Positions 41,089-52,583 are shown, numbered from the stretch's first letter. The stretch: 64,000 nucleotides of DNA from Ambrosia x helenae (GCA_030844895.1 CM061231.1:92469084-92533083), one strand, 5' to 3'. The notes: generated by a model from the letters alone, not told the origin. Program-made: numbers and translations.

Positions 41089-44000
41089 TTACATTACATC
41101 AAAATCAAAAGATTGCCAATCCTCCCATCCCATTACACCCTTTTTACTTCTACTAGAAAACCAAATAAACCCAATAGCTTTAATATCGGCAACCAAATTG
41201 ACCACATTCCAGTTCGTATCCTGGAAAATCTTCTCATTTCTAGCCTTCCAAAGTCGCCAACACGTAATGATCATCATCCCGTAAATCACTGTCTTCCGTT
41301 GTGCCGGCCAAGAGTTTTCTTGTAGAATATCGAACCTCGAGAAAAAGAAGAATGACGGCAATTTCATCCAATTCGCTATACCTTGCCAAACACCAACCAC
41401 CATACCACAACCTGTAAATAAATGATCCACCGTCTCGTCCTGGACTTCACAGAAAGTACACAAGGGATTCCCACAGTCAATGTTTCTCCTCAGAAGCGCA
41501 TCCTTAGTCGGAATCCTATCTCGAAGCATCCTCCACATAAATATATTGCATTTTAAAGGAACCCATTTACACCATTTAAAAGTTGTAACCTGCTGTAACG
41601 ACCGCTCTGTGTCTATCCATTTCTTGACCTCTTGAACAGAAAAGCCATTATTCGAACCATTATCCCAGTACCACGAGTCTTCCCTGTCTTCCAATCGCTG
41701 GCCAAACAACAAAGCGCAGCAATCAAACAGCTGCTGAATTTCAGCTTCCGATTGAGGAGATCTCCTCCACTGCCACAGCAGGCCTAGACCATTCGCACCA
41801 TCCACCAAGCGATCCCGCACTTTACAGAATTTATACCCCTCCAATCTAAACAAATCCGGGAATAATCGTTTCAACGGATTTCTATCAATCCACGGATCCA
41901 CCCAAAACATAATATCCGAACCATTGCCAACCCGACCTCTAATTAATTCTATACTGTTGTGATTACCAACTTTTAGCCGAGTAGCATTCTTGATAATACA
42001 AGACCAAGTACCATTATATCGAGCATTGTGAGGATATGCATCCCATTTGCGACTAGAACCATGGATAGCATCCACTACACGTCTCCATAGAGCATTATTT
42101 TCAGTTCTATATCTCCATAACCATTTCACCAAGAAGGCTTTGTTGCACTCTCCAAGCTTACGAATACCCAAACCTCCGTATTGAATTGGTTTTGTAACCT
42201 CATCCCAACAAACCCAATGAAGCTTCCTACCATCACTATTACCTCCCCATAGAAACTTTTTTATACAACCTTCCAACGTATTTATCACACCAATAGGAGC
42301 TTTAAAGAGCGAAAAATAATAAGATGGAAGACTAACCAAAACAGATTTAATTAACGTCACTCTACCTCCAATCGACAAAGTCTTGGCCTTCCACCTGGTT
42401 AATCGGCTTTTAACTACATTCATAACTGGCTCCCAGCTACTAATTCTATTCATATTAGATCCAACCTTTATCCCAAGATAGGAAAAAGGCGCACTCCCCA
42501 TTTGACAACCCATCTCATTCGCTTTAACACCCACCTCTTCAATGCTTTTACCCACCCCATATAAAGTGGACTTATGGATGTTAATCCTTAAACCCGAACA
42601 CATATGGAAAATACGAAGGATACGCCGTAAACACGCCAAATTATTTTCCGACCATTCTCCCATAACCATGGCGTCATCTGCATATAATAAATGGGAAACT
42701 ACCAAACCACCATTCTGAAAACGAACTCCCCTAAAAGCACCAACATCACACGCCTTTTTGATGAGGCCCGAGAACGCCTCCATGACCATAATAAACAAAA
42801 ATGGAGATAAAGGGTCTCCCTGACGAATACCCTTTTCACAATTAAATTCAAAAGTCGGTGAGCCATTCACCAAAACTGAAGATCTAGCCGACTTGAGAAT
42901 ACCATCAATCCACCTGCACCATAACTCCGGAAACCCCATCTGCCTCATAACCGAAATAAGGAAAGCCCAGTTTACGTTGTCATAGGCTTTTGCAAAATCA
43001 ATTTTAAACAAAAATAATTCGGCACCAGATTTTTTTGACCAAGAAAGAACTTCACTAATCAAAAGAGGGCTATCCAAAATATACCTGCCTGCTACAAAAG
43101 CCGATTGAGTTTCATTAATAATGGAATTCATCACCGGCTTCAACCTATTCGCCAAGATCTTCGATATAACTTTACTGATTACACCTATCAAGTTGATAGG
43201 CCTGTACTCCTCCAACCTCACCGGGTCTTTTACTTTAGGAATTAAAGTAATAAAAGATGAGGAAACACCCCGACTAATCTCTCCGGTAACTGCAAAACGA
43301 TTCATAATAGCCATAAAATCCGAAGAAAATAAATCCCAATACCTCTTAATGAACCGAAAATTAAAGCCGTCCGGACCAGGAGCTTTATCATTGCCACACT
43401 GAAAAACCGCGTCCTTGACTTCCTTCTCGAGGAACGGTCTGATAATCTCCGTAGCCTGATTCTCGTTCAACAACTTCAAGTCATGACAATTAAGATACGG
43501 CCGAGTGTATATTTCCTCCACAAATTTCTCCTTATAAAACCGCAATACATTTTTCTTAACTTCATTCGGCTCCTGAATCCAATCAACACCCGAGAATAAC
43601 CCCACAATAGCATTGGAAACTCTCCTACTATTGATAGAGCCATGAAAAAACTTCGTATTCTCATCCCCCTCGCTCGCCCACTTAATCCTAGACTTTTGTT
43701 TTAAGTCTTTAAGATTATAGTACTCTATTTGCTTAATCCTCTTTTTAGCTTGTTCCAAGATCCACACCTCTTCTTCTACTAACTCCCTACCTTCCATGAT
43801 AACTTCTAAATCATTCACCTCCTTGCGCAGAATATCCACTTCCTCCGATTCTTTATGACTCAATTGATGCTTCCACAAAGTTATCTTCATGCGCAATCTT
43901 TTAAATTTCTGCATTAAAGCAATATCCGGAGGCCCTGTGCATACAAAATCATCAATCGCACCTTTTACAACCTCATCAAAATCTTCACGTTCAAGCCAAG

Positions 44001-44730
44001 AGTTAAAAAACTTGAATGGCTTCGCGCCAAAATTAGACGACCCAATCTTCAAGAGAAGCGGAAAGTGATCCGAACCGTCACGATCAAGAACCCGATATAC
44101 CGCATTCGGCCACCTATTAAGAAACGTCCAGTCTATGAAAATTCTATCAATCCTGCTCATCTTGTTGTTAGCTAAATATGAGAATTTCCTTCCTTTAAGA
44201 CCAAACTCGAAAAGCTCAGCTTCCTCCAGAAAATCATTAAACTCCCTAGCATCTGCCGAATCAAAATTAGAATTTCGTCGTTCTTCCCGGTCTCTAACAC
44301 TATTGAAATCTCCCGCCACAATCCACAACCCATCCCCACCCGCTTTCATAGAAGTTATCAACTCCCACACACGTCTTTTGTCTTGTAATCTTTGAGGACA
44401 GTAAACATTAATAATAGATAAATTGGACCCGTCACTTTTAACCTTACCCGAGACCACAAGCAAGTTCCGATCTTTGAGCACTGATTCTTTAACAAATAGT
44501 TTCGGGTTCCAAATAGTAATCAAACCACCTGACCGGCCTGTCGCGTCTACAAAATCGAACTCAAACTCCCCCGGGCCCCAAAATCTACCAACATTAACAG
44601 AATCCAACGAGCCGAATTGCGTTTCTTGAATCAGAATTGCACCCGCCTCATTCTCCTTTTTCAACTTTCTACACCATAACCCCTTCCCCTCCTGCCCAAT
44701 CCCTCTAATATTCCAAGAAATAATATTCAT
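41089..44730 (-). CDS. LINE ORF2: endonuclease/reverse transcriptase, intact, 1,213 aa
   Basis: The catalytic protein of target-primed retrotransposition. Starts MNIISWNIRGIGQ, the usual first strand of the apurinic-type endonuclease of plant L1 ORF2. The endonuclease carries QETQ (near 37-40), GDFN and SDHF (D221, H222). The reverse transcriptase spans about 430-760 with PLSPFLF and the active-site YADD at 683-686. A zf-RVT domain lies near 1030-1130 (FKWCKWVPLKCNIFMWR, CTFCEVQDETVDHLFTGC). No internal stop is seen, so this is a potentially functional ORF in a truncated copy. The ATG overlaps the ORF1 stop (ATGA at 44727-44730). Confidence 0.95.
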   Translation of the reverse strand: MNIISWNIRGIGQEGKGLWCRKLKKENEAGAILIQETQFGSLDSVNVGRFWGPGEFEFDFVDATGRSGGLITIWNPKLFVKESVLKDRNLLVVSGKVKSDGSNLSIINVYCPQRLQDKRRVWELITSMKAGGDGLWIVAGDFNSVRDREERRNSNFDSADAREFNDFLEEAELFEFGLKGRKFSYLANNKMSRIDRIFIDWTFLNRWPNAVYRVLDRDGSDHFPLLLKIGSSNFGAKPFKFFNSWLEREDFDEVVKGAIDDFVCTGPPDIALMQKFKRLRMKITLWKHQLSHKESEEVDILRKEVNDLEVIMEGRELVEEEVWILEQAKKRIKQIEYYNLKDLKQKSRIKWASEGDENTKFFHGSINSRRVSNAIVGLFSGVDWIQEPNEVKKNVLRFYKEKFVEEIYTRPYLNCHDLKLLNENQATEIIRPFLEKEVKDAVFQCGNDKAPGPDGFNFRFIKRYWDLFSSDFMAIMNRFAVTGEISRGVSSSFITLIPKVKDPVRLEEYRPINLIGVISKVISKILANRLKPVMNSIINETQSAFVAGRYILDSPLLISEVLSWSKKSGAELFLFKIDFAKAYDNVNWAFLISVMRQMGFPELWCRWIDGILKSARSSVLVNGSPTFEFNCEKGIRQGDPLSPFLFIMVMEAFSGLIKKACDVGAFRGVRFQNGGLVVSHLLYADDAMVMGEWSENNLACLRRILRIFHMCSGLRINIHKSTLYGVGKSIEEVGVKANEMGCQMGSAPFSYLGIKVGSNMNRISSWEPVMNVVKSRLTRWKAKTLSIGGRVTLIKSVLVSLPSYYFSLFKAPIGVINTLEGCIKKFLWGGNSDGRKLHWVCWDEVTKPIQYGGLGIRKLGECNKAFLVKWLWRYRTENNALWRRVVDAIHGSSRKWDAYPHNARYNGTWSCIIKNATRLKVGNHNSIELIRGRVGNGSDIMFWVDPWIDRNPLKRLFPDLFRLEGYKFCKVRDRLVDGANGLGLLWQWRRSPQSEAEIQQLFDCCALLFGQRLEDREDSWYWDNGSNNGFSVQEVKKWIDTERSLQQVTTFKWCKWVPLKCNIFMWRMLRDRIPTKDALLRRNIDCGNPLCTFCEVQDETVDHLFTGCGMVVGVWQGIANWMKLPSFFFFSRFDILQENSWPAQRKTVIYGMMIITCWRLWKARNEKIFQDTNWNVVNLVADIKAIGFIWFSSRSKKGVMGWEDWQSFDFDVM

Positions 44731-45716
44731 TGATCCACATGTTGAAATCCTTCTTCCGTAATCTCCTTGGTCACCAAATCTCCAAAAGAATCAAACTGCT
44801 CGACTCCTAAAGCCGTACCCAATTTGACCGTTTCTGTAACTTCATCATTGATCAAAACAATATTCTCCTCGGCTAGAGCCAAACCCGAATCTACACTCTC
44901 TTCCACAACCTGTTTGCGTATAGTCACATTTTCAATAGCTTCACTATCGTTTAAAGTGTAAATGAACCTATCGATATCAAAAAAATCCTCCCCTTCTCTT
45001 GCTCTTTTCTTAGGCCTTTCCTGACCCGTTGGAGATGGAGTCTTTTGTGCCCTCGGCTTTTTGCGGTAACCTTTACACTTCTTGCTAGCAGTATAAACAC
45101 CTTCTGAAGCAGCCCCATAATTATCTTCAACAAAAACATATTTCGGTTGTATTCCTTGATGCCGCGCAGATTCCACATTCTCTTCTACAGCACCCACCAA
45201 TGGCTCAACTTGTTCATGTACACTATTATTACCAGCATCTTGTACCATGTGGTCTTCACCATCAACCACAACATCCGGTGGTGAACTACGTGTTTCAGAA
45301 TCAACATACCCCGAACAATCGTCAATGCATTCCGGCACCCACTCCCCCACCTCTTCTTCTATGAATACCGGGAAGGCTTCTTCATTCCAATTTACCCGAA
45401 TTTGTTCATTAATCCTCGGCCCCGAATTACATAAGACTCCAATCAATACATGAGACAAATCCACCGTTGCTTCATCACATTCCGGAAGTTGAATAACCTC
45501 ACCAAACTTGCTACCAATTTCCTGGAACACGTTAGTATCATATAATCTTAAAGGTAAACCATGTATCTTTAGCCATGCAAGTCGTTCAACTCGTACCACC
45601 TGTCCCTCCCATCTTTCAAGACTGTCAAAACAAACTCGCCAAATTGCTGAAGCCTCAACAAACGCTTCCATGCACACCTTTGAGTCAAACAACAAAAAAT
45701 AATAACAAAACCATAC
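44727..45716 (-). CDS. LINE ORF1, 5'-truncated (RNA-binding DUF4283-like protein)
   Basis: Open from the 5' truncation at 45716 to the TGA at 44727-44729. Begins within a DUF4283-like domain (FLLFDSKVCMEAF, ERLAWLKIHGLPLRLYD, IGSKFGEVI), followed by an acidic variable region and a basic patch (KKCKGYRKKPRAQK, RPKKRAREGE). The zinc knuckle is not obvious in the visible part. ORF1 proteins coat the LINE RNA and aid integration. No start codon remains because of truncation. Confidence 0.85.
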   Translation of the reverse strand, partial: VWFCYYFLLFDSKVCMEAFVEASAIWRVCFDSLERWEGQVVRVERLAWLKIHGLPLRLYDTNVFQEIGSKFGEVIQLPECDEATVDLSHVLIGVLCNSGPRINEQIRVNWNEEAFPVFIEEEVGEWVPECIDDCSGYVDSETRSSPPDVVVDGEDHMVQDAGNNSVHEQVEPLVGAVEENVESARHQGIQPKYVFVEDNYGAASEGVYTASKKCKGYRKKPRAQKTPSPTGQERPKKRAREGEDFFDIDRFIYTLNDSEAIENVTIRKQVVEESVDSGLALAEENIVLINDEVTETVKLGTALGVEQFDSFGDLVTKEITEEGFQHVDQ

Positions 45717-45731
45717 GGGCTGTGGATAACT

Positions 45732-46134
45732 AACTGGTTATATCAACTTACAAAATTGGCCAAAAAAATAACAAAACCATATATCGGTTTGACCGAGATA
45801 ACTCCTTATGACCGATAACTGAGATAATGCTGATATAGTACCGAGATTGACTACTTAGCCAACATGACCACCATTGAAACCGTTGTCGTCGACCCAGCGA
45901 CACACACGAAAATCACACGATGTCGTCACCAACACCACAAGCTTACCCGTCAACCAAAACCTCCTGAAAAACTAACGCCATCCTCGTACACCACCAAACC
46001 GACCCCAAAGTCATTACTCATCACCTCCACAGCCACACACCACCACTGGAACAACCACCGTCGAGAGCCTCCCCTGCTCCCAACCATAATGTCGTGCTAC
46101 CGTAGGAGATAGAGAGATGAGATAATGGGATTGG

Positions 46135-46202
<68 letters not shown>

Positions 46203-46740
46203 TCGATAAAGAGTTAGATAGAGAAAGTAAGGTTTTCTAGAACGAGTTGTGTTCGTTATTAAAACTCAACAATACCGAGAAAATTAAATGTTATTTTTGT
46301 TATTCGACGTGTGAGTTCGCAACCTGCGTTTAAATCGTGTTAATTGATTCGGTCGTGTTTTCCTCCGATTAGATGATCCGTTGGATTCCAAAATTACATA
46401 AATTGAAATATCTATAATAAATTATTCCGTAAGTACGATTACGTTTAAAACCACCCATTTCGACGTCCGATTCCCCCATCAGTTCCTTTCCACGTTTCCC
46501 AAACGCTGCGTTTTTTGTCGTTTTTCGCACCAATTTCGCATATGATCGTTCCAATAGCAAATACGCACCATATTTACTCGTAGTAACTTTATGTTAGTCC
46601 CGTTCGACAAATTTTTACTGATGTCAGTTCGTTAAAGTTAAATGTGCGAAGAGCTTTGTTCAAAAGCATCCAAAGCGTCCACAAACTTCAAAAAAGACAT
46701 CGTAGGACTCGTAACAGATTAATTGATTAAAATTATAAAT
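45732..46740. other. Former COQ4 upstream region; (GT)n(GA)n microsatellite
   Basis: If the LINE is removed this sequence abuts the COQ4 leader, so it may hold the original promoter. A (GT)n-(GA)n microsatellite lies at 46135-46197. I see no gene; a plus-strand open stretch at 45864-46112 is His/Pro/Thr-rich and unconvincing. Confidence 0.45.
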
Positions 46741-47239
46741 ATACTTATCATCCTAAACATTGAACAGTATCTTCATTTATGGTTTTTGTCGTTTTTTTTA
46801 AGTTATCCACATGTTTGCCCCCACCTCAAAACATGTACAAAGCCAAAAGGCCAAAAGGAATAGAGAGAGACAGTCTCTCTTTCACACACACACACTCTCT
46901 CTCTCTCTCTCCCTCTCCTCCACCACCTCCTCTGGCTCCACCCGCCTATCTCCGCCATGGCGCCACCATTCCCCTCACTAATCACCATTCACTATCACCT
47001 TCTCCACCTCCACCCTCCACTCATTATCTAATGCATAGAGAGAGAAAGAGAGGAAACAGAGAAGAGAGAGACGGATATAAATACATTTATCATCCTAAAC
47101 TTTGAACAGTATCTTCATTTATGGTTTTTGTCGTTTTTTTTAAGTTATCCACATGTTTGCCCCCACCTCAAAACACGTACAAAGCCAAAAGGCCAAAAGG
47201 AATAGAGAGAGACAGTCTCTCTTTCACACACACACACAC

Positions 47240-47278
<39 letters not shown>

Positions 47279-47432
47279 CACCACCTCCTCTGGCTCCACC
47301 CTCCTATCTCCGCCATGGCGCCACCATTCCCCTCACTAATCACCATTCACTATCACCTCCTCCACATCCACCCTCCACTCATTATCTGATGCATAGAGAG
47401 AGAAAGAGAGGAAACAAAGAAGAGAGAGACGG
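46741..47432. repeat. Tandem duplication, two units of about 335-350 bp
   Basis: Units 46741-47074 and 47083-47432 (offset 342 bp, rising to 358 after an expanded CT run). Each has a (CT)n tract, a GCCATGGCGCC start context opening MAPPFPSLITIHYHLL, and a GA-rich end. Differences are few. It could be a duplicated promoter or leader of the captured PIP5K-like transcript downstream. Confidence 0.85.
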
Positions 47433-47896
47433 TGAGAGAACGTGCACACTGGAACACCACCATTCACGGAGGCGCGTTCATCATCTCTTCCAACAAAGCA
47501 CGACACATAAAACCAGATCCCACCTCAAAACCTCTCTCTCATGGCCCTAAACGACAGCTTACCTACCCACACAGAAACTCGCCGGCAAGTGATCGTGCAT
47601 GTATGTTTTCCTATCGACTTTTGTTGCTTACGTAATTTATTTGTTTGAATTTTTGGTCTTTTATTCCTGACGAAAACCTTGGACTAGGCTTTCGAAGTGA
47701 CATGCAGGCAGCAATGGGTACCAAAAGGCTATAATAGAGTTACACGGTCACAAAGAACATCTTTAACCGTAAACACAACAACTTTAGCTGGAATCGGTAT
47801 TCCAGCGGCTCCGACGACGGCTCCGGTAAGCTTTGTTTTCAACCTTTAAACTATCCTCGAATTATAGAGTTATTAACGGTTGAAATGTGGTTGTAG
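47433..47896 (+). other. Leader or N-terminal region of the PIP5K-like pseudogene
   Basis: Contains a possible exon ending GGCTCCG|GTAAGC near 47826 that reads NRYSSGSDDGSG in one frame. Upstream stops break it. Otherwise non-coding. Confidence 0.4.
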
Positions 47897-48949
47897 GCTT
47901 GAAGGCGAATGGCGGTGAGGCGAAGAAGTCGGGGCAGGTAATTGCGAAAGGGCATAAGAATTATGATTTGATGCTTAATTTGTAGTTGGGAATTAGGTAA
48001 AGTTGTGTTTAATTTGTTGCGAATGGGCATAAGTATTATGAAATATTGTTGATTGCTTGATTATATGTATTCCGTTGGTAAACATGCTTCGGTGACATGG
48101 GAGTTAAAGACGATTGATTTTGATCCGAAAGAGAAGTTTTGGACTCGATTTCCGCCTGAAGGATCGAAGCTTACTCCGCCGCATCAATCTGGAGAGTTTC
48201 GATGGAAAGATTATTGCCCAATTGTGTTTAGGTATTGTTTAAGTTTAAGTCAATGACTAGAATGTTGAATTTTGCTGTAGGATTTTAGGTTATTGATTGT
48301 TTATAAATTGTTGATTGTTGATGGCTTTAGGCGTTTGAGGAAGTTGTTTCAAGTGGATCATGCGGATTATATGTTAGCGATTTGTGGGAACGATACTCTT
48401 CGTGAGCTTTCGTCACCCGGGAAACGTGGGAGCTTCTTTTATTTGACGTAGGATGATCGATTTATGATCAAGACTGTGAAAAAATTAGAAGTCAAGGTAT
48501 AAAGATCTTGATTGAATGTTTATCACAATGAAACGGTTGATATATATTCATTTGTAACTAAATTTGGGAAACGTGGTTCTAGGTTCTCATCAAAATGTTG
48601 CCAAGTTATAACGAGCATGTTTGTCGTTATGAGAATTCTCTTATCACAAAGTTTTTTGGTGTTCATTGTGTCAAACCCATTGGTGGCATTACGGTAATTT
48701 AATTTCCGTTTAGTGGTGTTTGGATTTGCAATTTGCCACTAATGAAATCATCGTGTACTTAATGTAATGCAGACTCGGTTTATTGTGATGGGCAATCTAT
48801 TTTTCTCCGAGTATCGAATCCATAGAAGATTTGATCTTAAAAGATCATCACATGGGCGCATGACTGATAAACCCGAGGAAGAAATTGATGAAACCACCAC
48901 GCTTAAAGATTTTGATCTAAACTATGTGTTTCGTCTTCAAGGAGACTAG
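47897..48949 (+). pseudogene. Phosphatidylinositol-4-phosphate 5-kinase (PIP5K) fragment, five exons, two nonsense codons
   Basis: PIP5K makes PtdIns(4,5)P2 at the plasma membrane. Exons at about 47897-47996 (KGHKNYDLMLNL, stop, LGIR), 48068-48231 (SVGKHASVTWELKTIDFDPK, WTRFPPEGSKLTPPHQSGEF), 48331-48496 (LFQVDHADYMLAICGND, SFFYLT, stop, DDRFMIKT), 48583-48693 (MLPSYNEHVCRYENS, FFGVHCVKPIGG) and 48773-48949 (FIVMGNLFFSEYRIHRRFDL, SSHGRMTDKP, TTTLKDFDLNYVF) follow plant PIP5K order with GT-AG junctions. Stops at 47983-47985 and 48449-48451 are TAG where the family has Gln (CAG). The C-terminal half with the activation loop is missing. A Helitron 3' end follows at 50434, so this is probably a captured gene. 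Confidence 0.88.
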
Positions 48950-50401
48950 TTCAAAGAATTAATTAAGTTAGTATTATCTTCAGCGTATACGGTTCTATCT
49001 TCTGTCCATTGTATATATGGTCAATTCACTTACATATAATGTTTGCGTTTTCAGACAAATAAACAGAGATTGTGCGTTTTTAGAGGCCAAAAGGATTATG
49101 GATTATTTAGATTATTGAATTTTGATCCGATGCCACCACCATGGAGACAGATCAGAGGCTAAAACGACGTCGTTGAGCCTCTACCTCCGCTTCTTCAAGA
49201 ATAAGCAATATGGTATCATAGTCGTCGTATTTATGAAGTTATGGTTCCATTACGAGTATTTACTTTACATTTTTGTTTCGGTTTTAGATCTATCTTATGA
49301 TATTGGTTAATTGTATTAACTCAGAAGTTAGAAGTAAACTAAGGTGGTGAACTAAGTGTTGTTAGTGCAAAGGTGGAAAATATCAATAATTCTGTTGAAT
49401 TCTTGCAGCTAAAGATAATTTTCTTGGCAAATATATATACAAGGACACACTAGCTAGAAATCTTGCAGCAGTGATTTACAAAGTAAGTTTACATTTCCAA
49501 GTTGATTTTATCAACATAATTATGTTAAACATGGTTAATAACTTGGTATTAATGTATCTTAATTAAGATAATGTGATTATGTAGAAGTTTTATTACGTTA
49601 AAACATAACCAACTTTTTATATTTTTACGATTTGTTGCAAGAAACGTATATTTCCTTACTATTTGATGCAATTGACAGTTAAAACCGGAAAAATTGTAAC
49701 TGCACTGGTTTTATTCATTTTGAATAATTTGGCGTGGCCACGTTTTCTGGTTATAGCAAATGATAAAGACGTGGAACGGTAAAATCGTTCATCAGCTCCC
49801 TAGCTTGATGTACTATAAATATTTCATATATTTTATGGTTTTATGTAGGTAAAATGCCTTTTTAGTCTTATTAACCATAGGTTTTTAATATTGAATTGAT
49901 CGCCCCGTCAATGTGTATCTATTTTATTGGATAATACCTTCTACAACCTACATCATTTTATCCAAAATTTACAATCTTTTTTATTGTGTAACAAATAAAG
50001 ATTTAGAAATGCAGATACGAGCTATCCAAGTGGTCTTGAAGTTAAATATGGTTCAACAACTATTGAGCATCATGAAGAATCTGGTCTCTGACTACAATGG
50101 TGAGAGTATTTTGCATCACAATTCACAACTAAGTAAACAACAAACAACTGTTAGCTTTTTTTTGAAGTGTAAAACAACATTTGAACAAGTTAAGGGACAT
50201 GTTAATGTGTTCAATTGTCATGCTTCATTTCCTAGAAAACTAATGTGCTTCATCTTATTCAGACAAGCTTTGAGGAGAATGAAACAGCTGCTAAAAAGTT
50301 TGAGCAGGCTGCTGCAAAGAGTTCATACAAGCCAAAGTGCCAACTTTTACACTTGAATTCATACCGTTGATGTTGAGATGCTAACGATTTAACATAATTG
50401 T
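48950..50401 (+). other. Probable Helitron interior with further exon-like fragments
   Basis: Unrecognised coding-like stretches on the plus strand include NFDPMPPPWRQI (49115-49155), KDTLARNLAAVIYK (about 49440-49482, ending at a donor-like GTAAG) and ENETAAKKFEQAAAKSSYKP (about 50265-50330). They may derive from other captured genes. Confidence 0.4.
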
Positions 50402-50434
50402 AAGGCGCGCAACGCGCGCATTTAAGCCCACTAG
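50402..50434 (+). mobile_element. Helitron 3' terminus
   Basis: Hairpin GCGCGC-AAC-GCGCGC (50405-50419) followed by 11 bases and CTAG (50431-50434), then T. This is the canonical plant Helitron 3' end. I could not locate the 5' TC end; the element probably begins upstream of the PIP5K fragment. Confidence 0.78.
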
Positions 50435-51540
50435 TTAACTTTAAACCTTGTTAATTACTTCGAAAACGCTATAAAAAACCACAATGGATACTAAAAAAAA
50501 AAACAAATTGGCAGCTCGAAAAAAATATAATGGACAGAAACACCTTATTCAGATAAAAAACATAATCTACAAGAAAAATGCAATGATCATAAATAGAAAA
50601 ACACAATGAACGAAATAAAAAAAATACAATTAACTGATGAAATAACACAATGGGCAGCAAAATTTTGTCCCATTCATTGTGTTTTTCTATTGCAAACTCT
50701 GTTTTTTGCTCGTTGATTGGTTTTTTATAGTGTGTGGAAACCGTCACCCTCATTTTTCTTCAAGTTGTCAATTCTAGTCCTTGTACTTTCTATTGTTTTT
50801 TTAATTTATTAAAAGTTTGAGTTTATGATAATCATTGAATTTTTTTAATTGTGTCTACGTTTTAATCGATTTCGAATATCGAAGTGTTATTTAAACACAT
50901 ATAATAATCCAACATTTATAAAAAAAAAAAAAAACTAAATAAATGCATAGCAATTCTAAAATAAACGACAAAGTCAAGAAACCGCATTTATTGCTACCAA
51001 ATGCGAAAGGAACAAAACAAACAAAACAATACTTCCTTGTTTCCATCACCAGTTATTCATTTCCTTAACCGTTAAATTTCAATGTCTATAATCAATCGAA
51101 TTTAATGAGAATTATTGGAAAACTGAAACCGAAGCCTACTGCACAAGCCATATAAATCAAACTTTAACCACCTAAGCTCGAAAACATTATGCAGTTCAAA
51201 ACTATATTCAAAGAATCTCACATATTGTTCTTATGTTGTGGTTCGGCAAATGTTCGACTTGTTTTATGGGTGCATGGATAGTCATCACAACCCATTTATA
51301 ATTCGCCACCCCTTCTTCTGTTTTGATAAACCGCCGCCCCTATGTCGTTCCGAGCTCCTACGCAATCACCATCCCTGTATTTTTCATGCGGCACAAAACC
51401 TACGCCACCACTACTGTAACTTGGCCCAACACTTGGTGGCTAGAATCATGAACCACTATTGTCATTGTTCGAAACATTATCGCGGGACAACAAGGTAAGG
51501 ATTTCATCCGCTAGTCTGATCATTCGAACATGAGATGGGT
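50435..51540. other. AT-rich spacer
   Basis: A/T homopolymer-rich with random short ORFs; nothing recognisable. Confidence 0.35.
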
Positions 51541-51904
51541 TCGTGTGTAACATCGCGTATTTTACAAATTATTAAAATCACCACCTTAATTATATTAAAA
51601 TTCTTTGATACAAGAATAACCATGTTTAAATCTTATTTATTTCAAAACATTTTAATAATAATAATATTAATACTAATAATAATATGATTATATATATATA
51701 TATATATATTTTATATAAAAAATTATAATGTTTATTTATACATATATAATTATGTTTCTAACCATAACAAAATTCTACCAAAACCAAACCCACCCCATTT
51801 TCTTTTGTTAACCTAAGCCCAGATTACCCAGCCCAAACCACTCAATCCCTTGAGCCCAAACCAGTCTTAATGTAAAAAAAAAAAAAAAAAAAAAAAAAAA
51901 GAGT

Positions 51905-51980
51905 TATCTACGGGGTTCGAACCCGGGTCAGTGACCGTGTCAGACACAACACAAACGAGCACAACCACTAGACCACAATC
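51905..51980 (-). other. tRNA-gene-like Pol III module in solo LTR (LTR-antisense)
   Basis: On the minus strand there is an A-box-like TGGTCTAGTGG (within 51962-51976), a B-box GGGTTCGAACCC (51913-51924), then a T-run of more than 20 bases starting about 12 bases after the B-box region. About 400 bases from the LTR start and opposite to the LTR direction, as for the module at 3380-3455. Confidence 0.6.
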
Positions 51981-52583
51981 CTGATTTGGATTCAATCTGA
52001 TTCACATTAGATAAATACTAAGAGTGTTCATCCAAATCAAGACCCTCAAAGTCAACCTTCATAGAACCCCTTAATTAACGCGTCTAATCTCAATTTTTGG
52101 AAACGATTCGGATTGATTGGTGACCGACACAATCAAACCTTTAATTCTGCAATAATAATTGTCCCAATTATTCCATAATTGAACCAATCAAACGCGTGTT
52201 TGACTATTCCTAGTCAAACAATTAAAAACTTCCAATTATACGATGGAATCTGTGATTATATAAATTGAAACTATTTTACTACCCTAAACAGACCGAAAAC
52301 AAGAAACCCTCTATCTAATCCCACCCTACAACTCGTTAAAACGTCGAATCGATCATTGTTTTGACTGCGGATTAGAGAAGCTTCGTATTTGGTACGTATT
52401 AATTCTTTGTTCTAGTATGTTAATCGGCCATAGTTACACAATAACCCTAAGGTTAATTGGCCAATGTTTTTGTGATTAATTCGATTGGATAGTTAGGGTT
52501 CATAGGCATATAATTTGGGGATGATGACTTGAATCGAATACTGTATAAAAATTTTCTGGACTAAGGTTAAATACCGACAGAAC

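Larger units (their letters stand above)
41010..45716 (-). mobile_element. L1-type LINE, 5'-truncated, 4,707 bp, perfect 15-bp TSD
   Basis: TSD GGGCTGTGGATAACT at 40995-41009 and 45717-45731. The element reads on the minus strand, ends in a short oligo-A tail (T run at 41010-41016) and is truncated inside ORF1 at its 5' end. ORF1 and ORF2 overlap by ATGA. The 15 bases 45701-45715 (AATAACAAAACCATA) at the 5' junction also occur in the right flank at 45767-45781, which suggests filler copied during second-strand attachment. Confidence 0.95.

Noticed and set aside
46779..47389. Ser/Leu- and Pro-rich ORFs in the tandem duplication
   Set aside because: They read through CT/CA microsatellites and differ between units.
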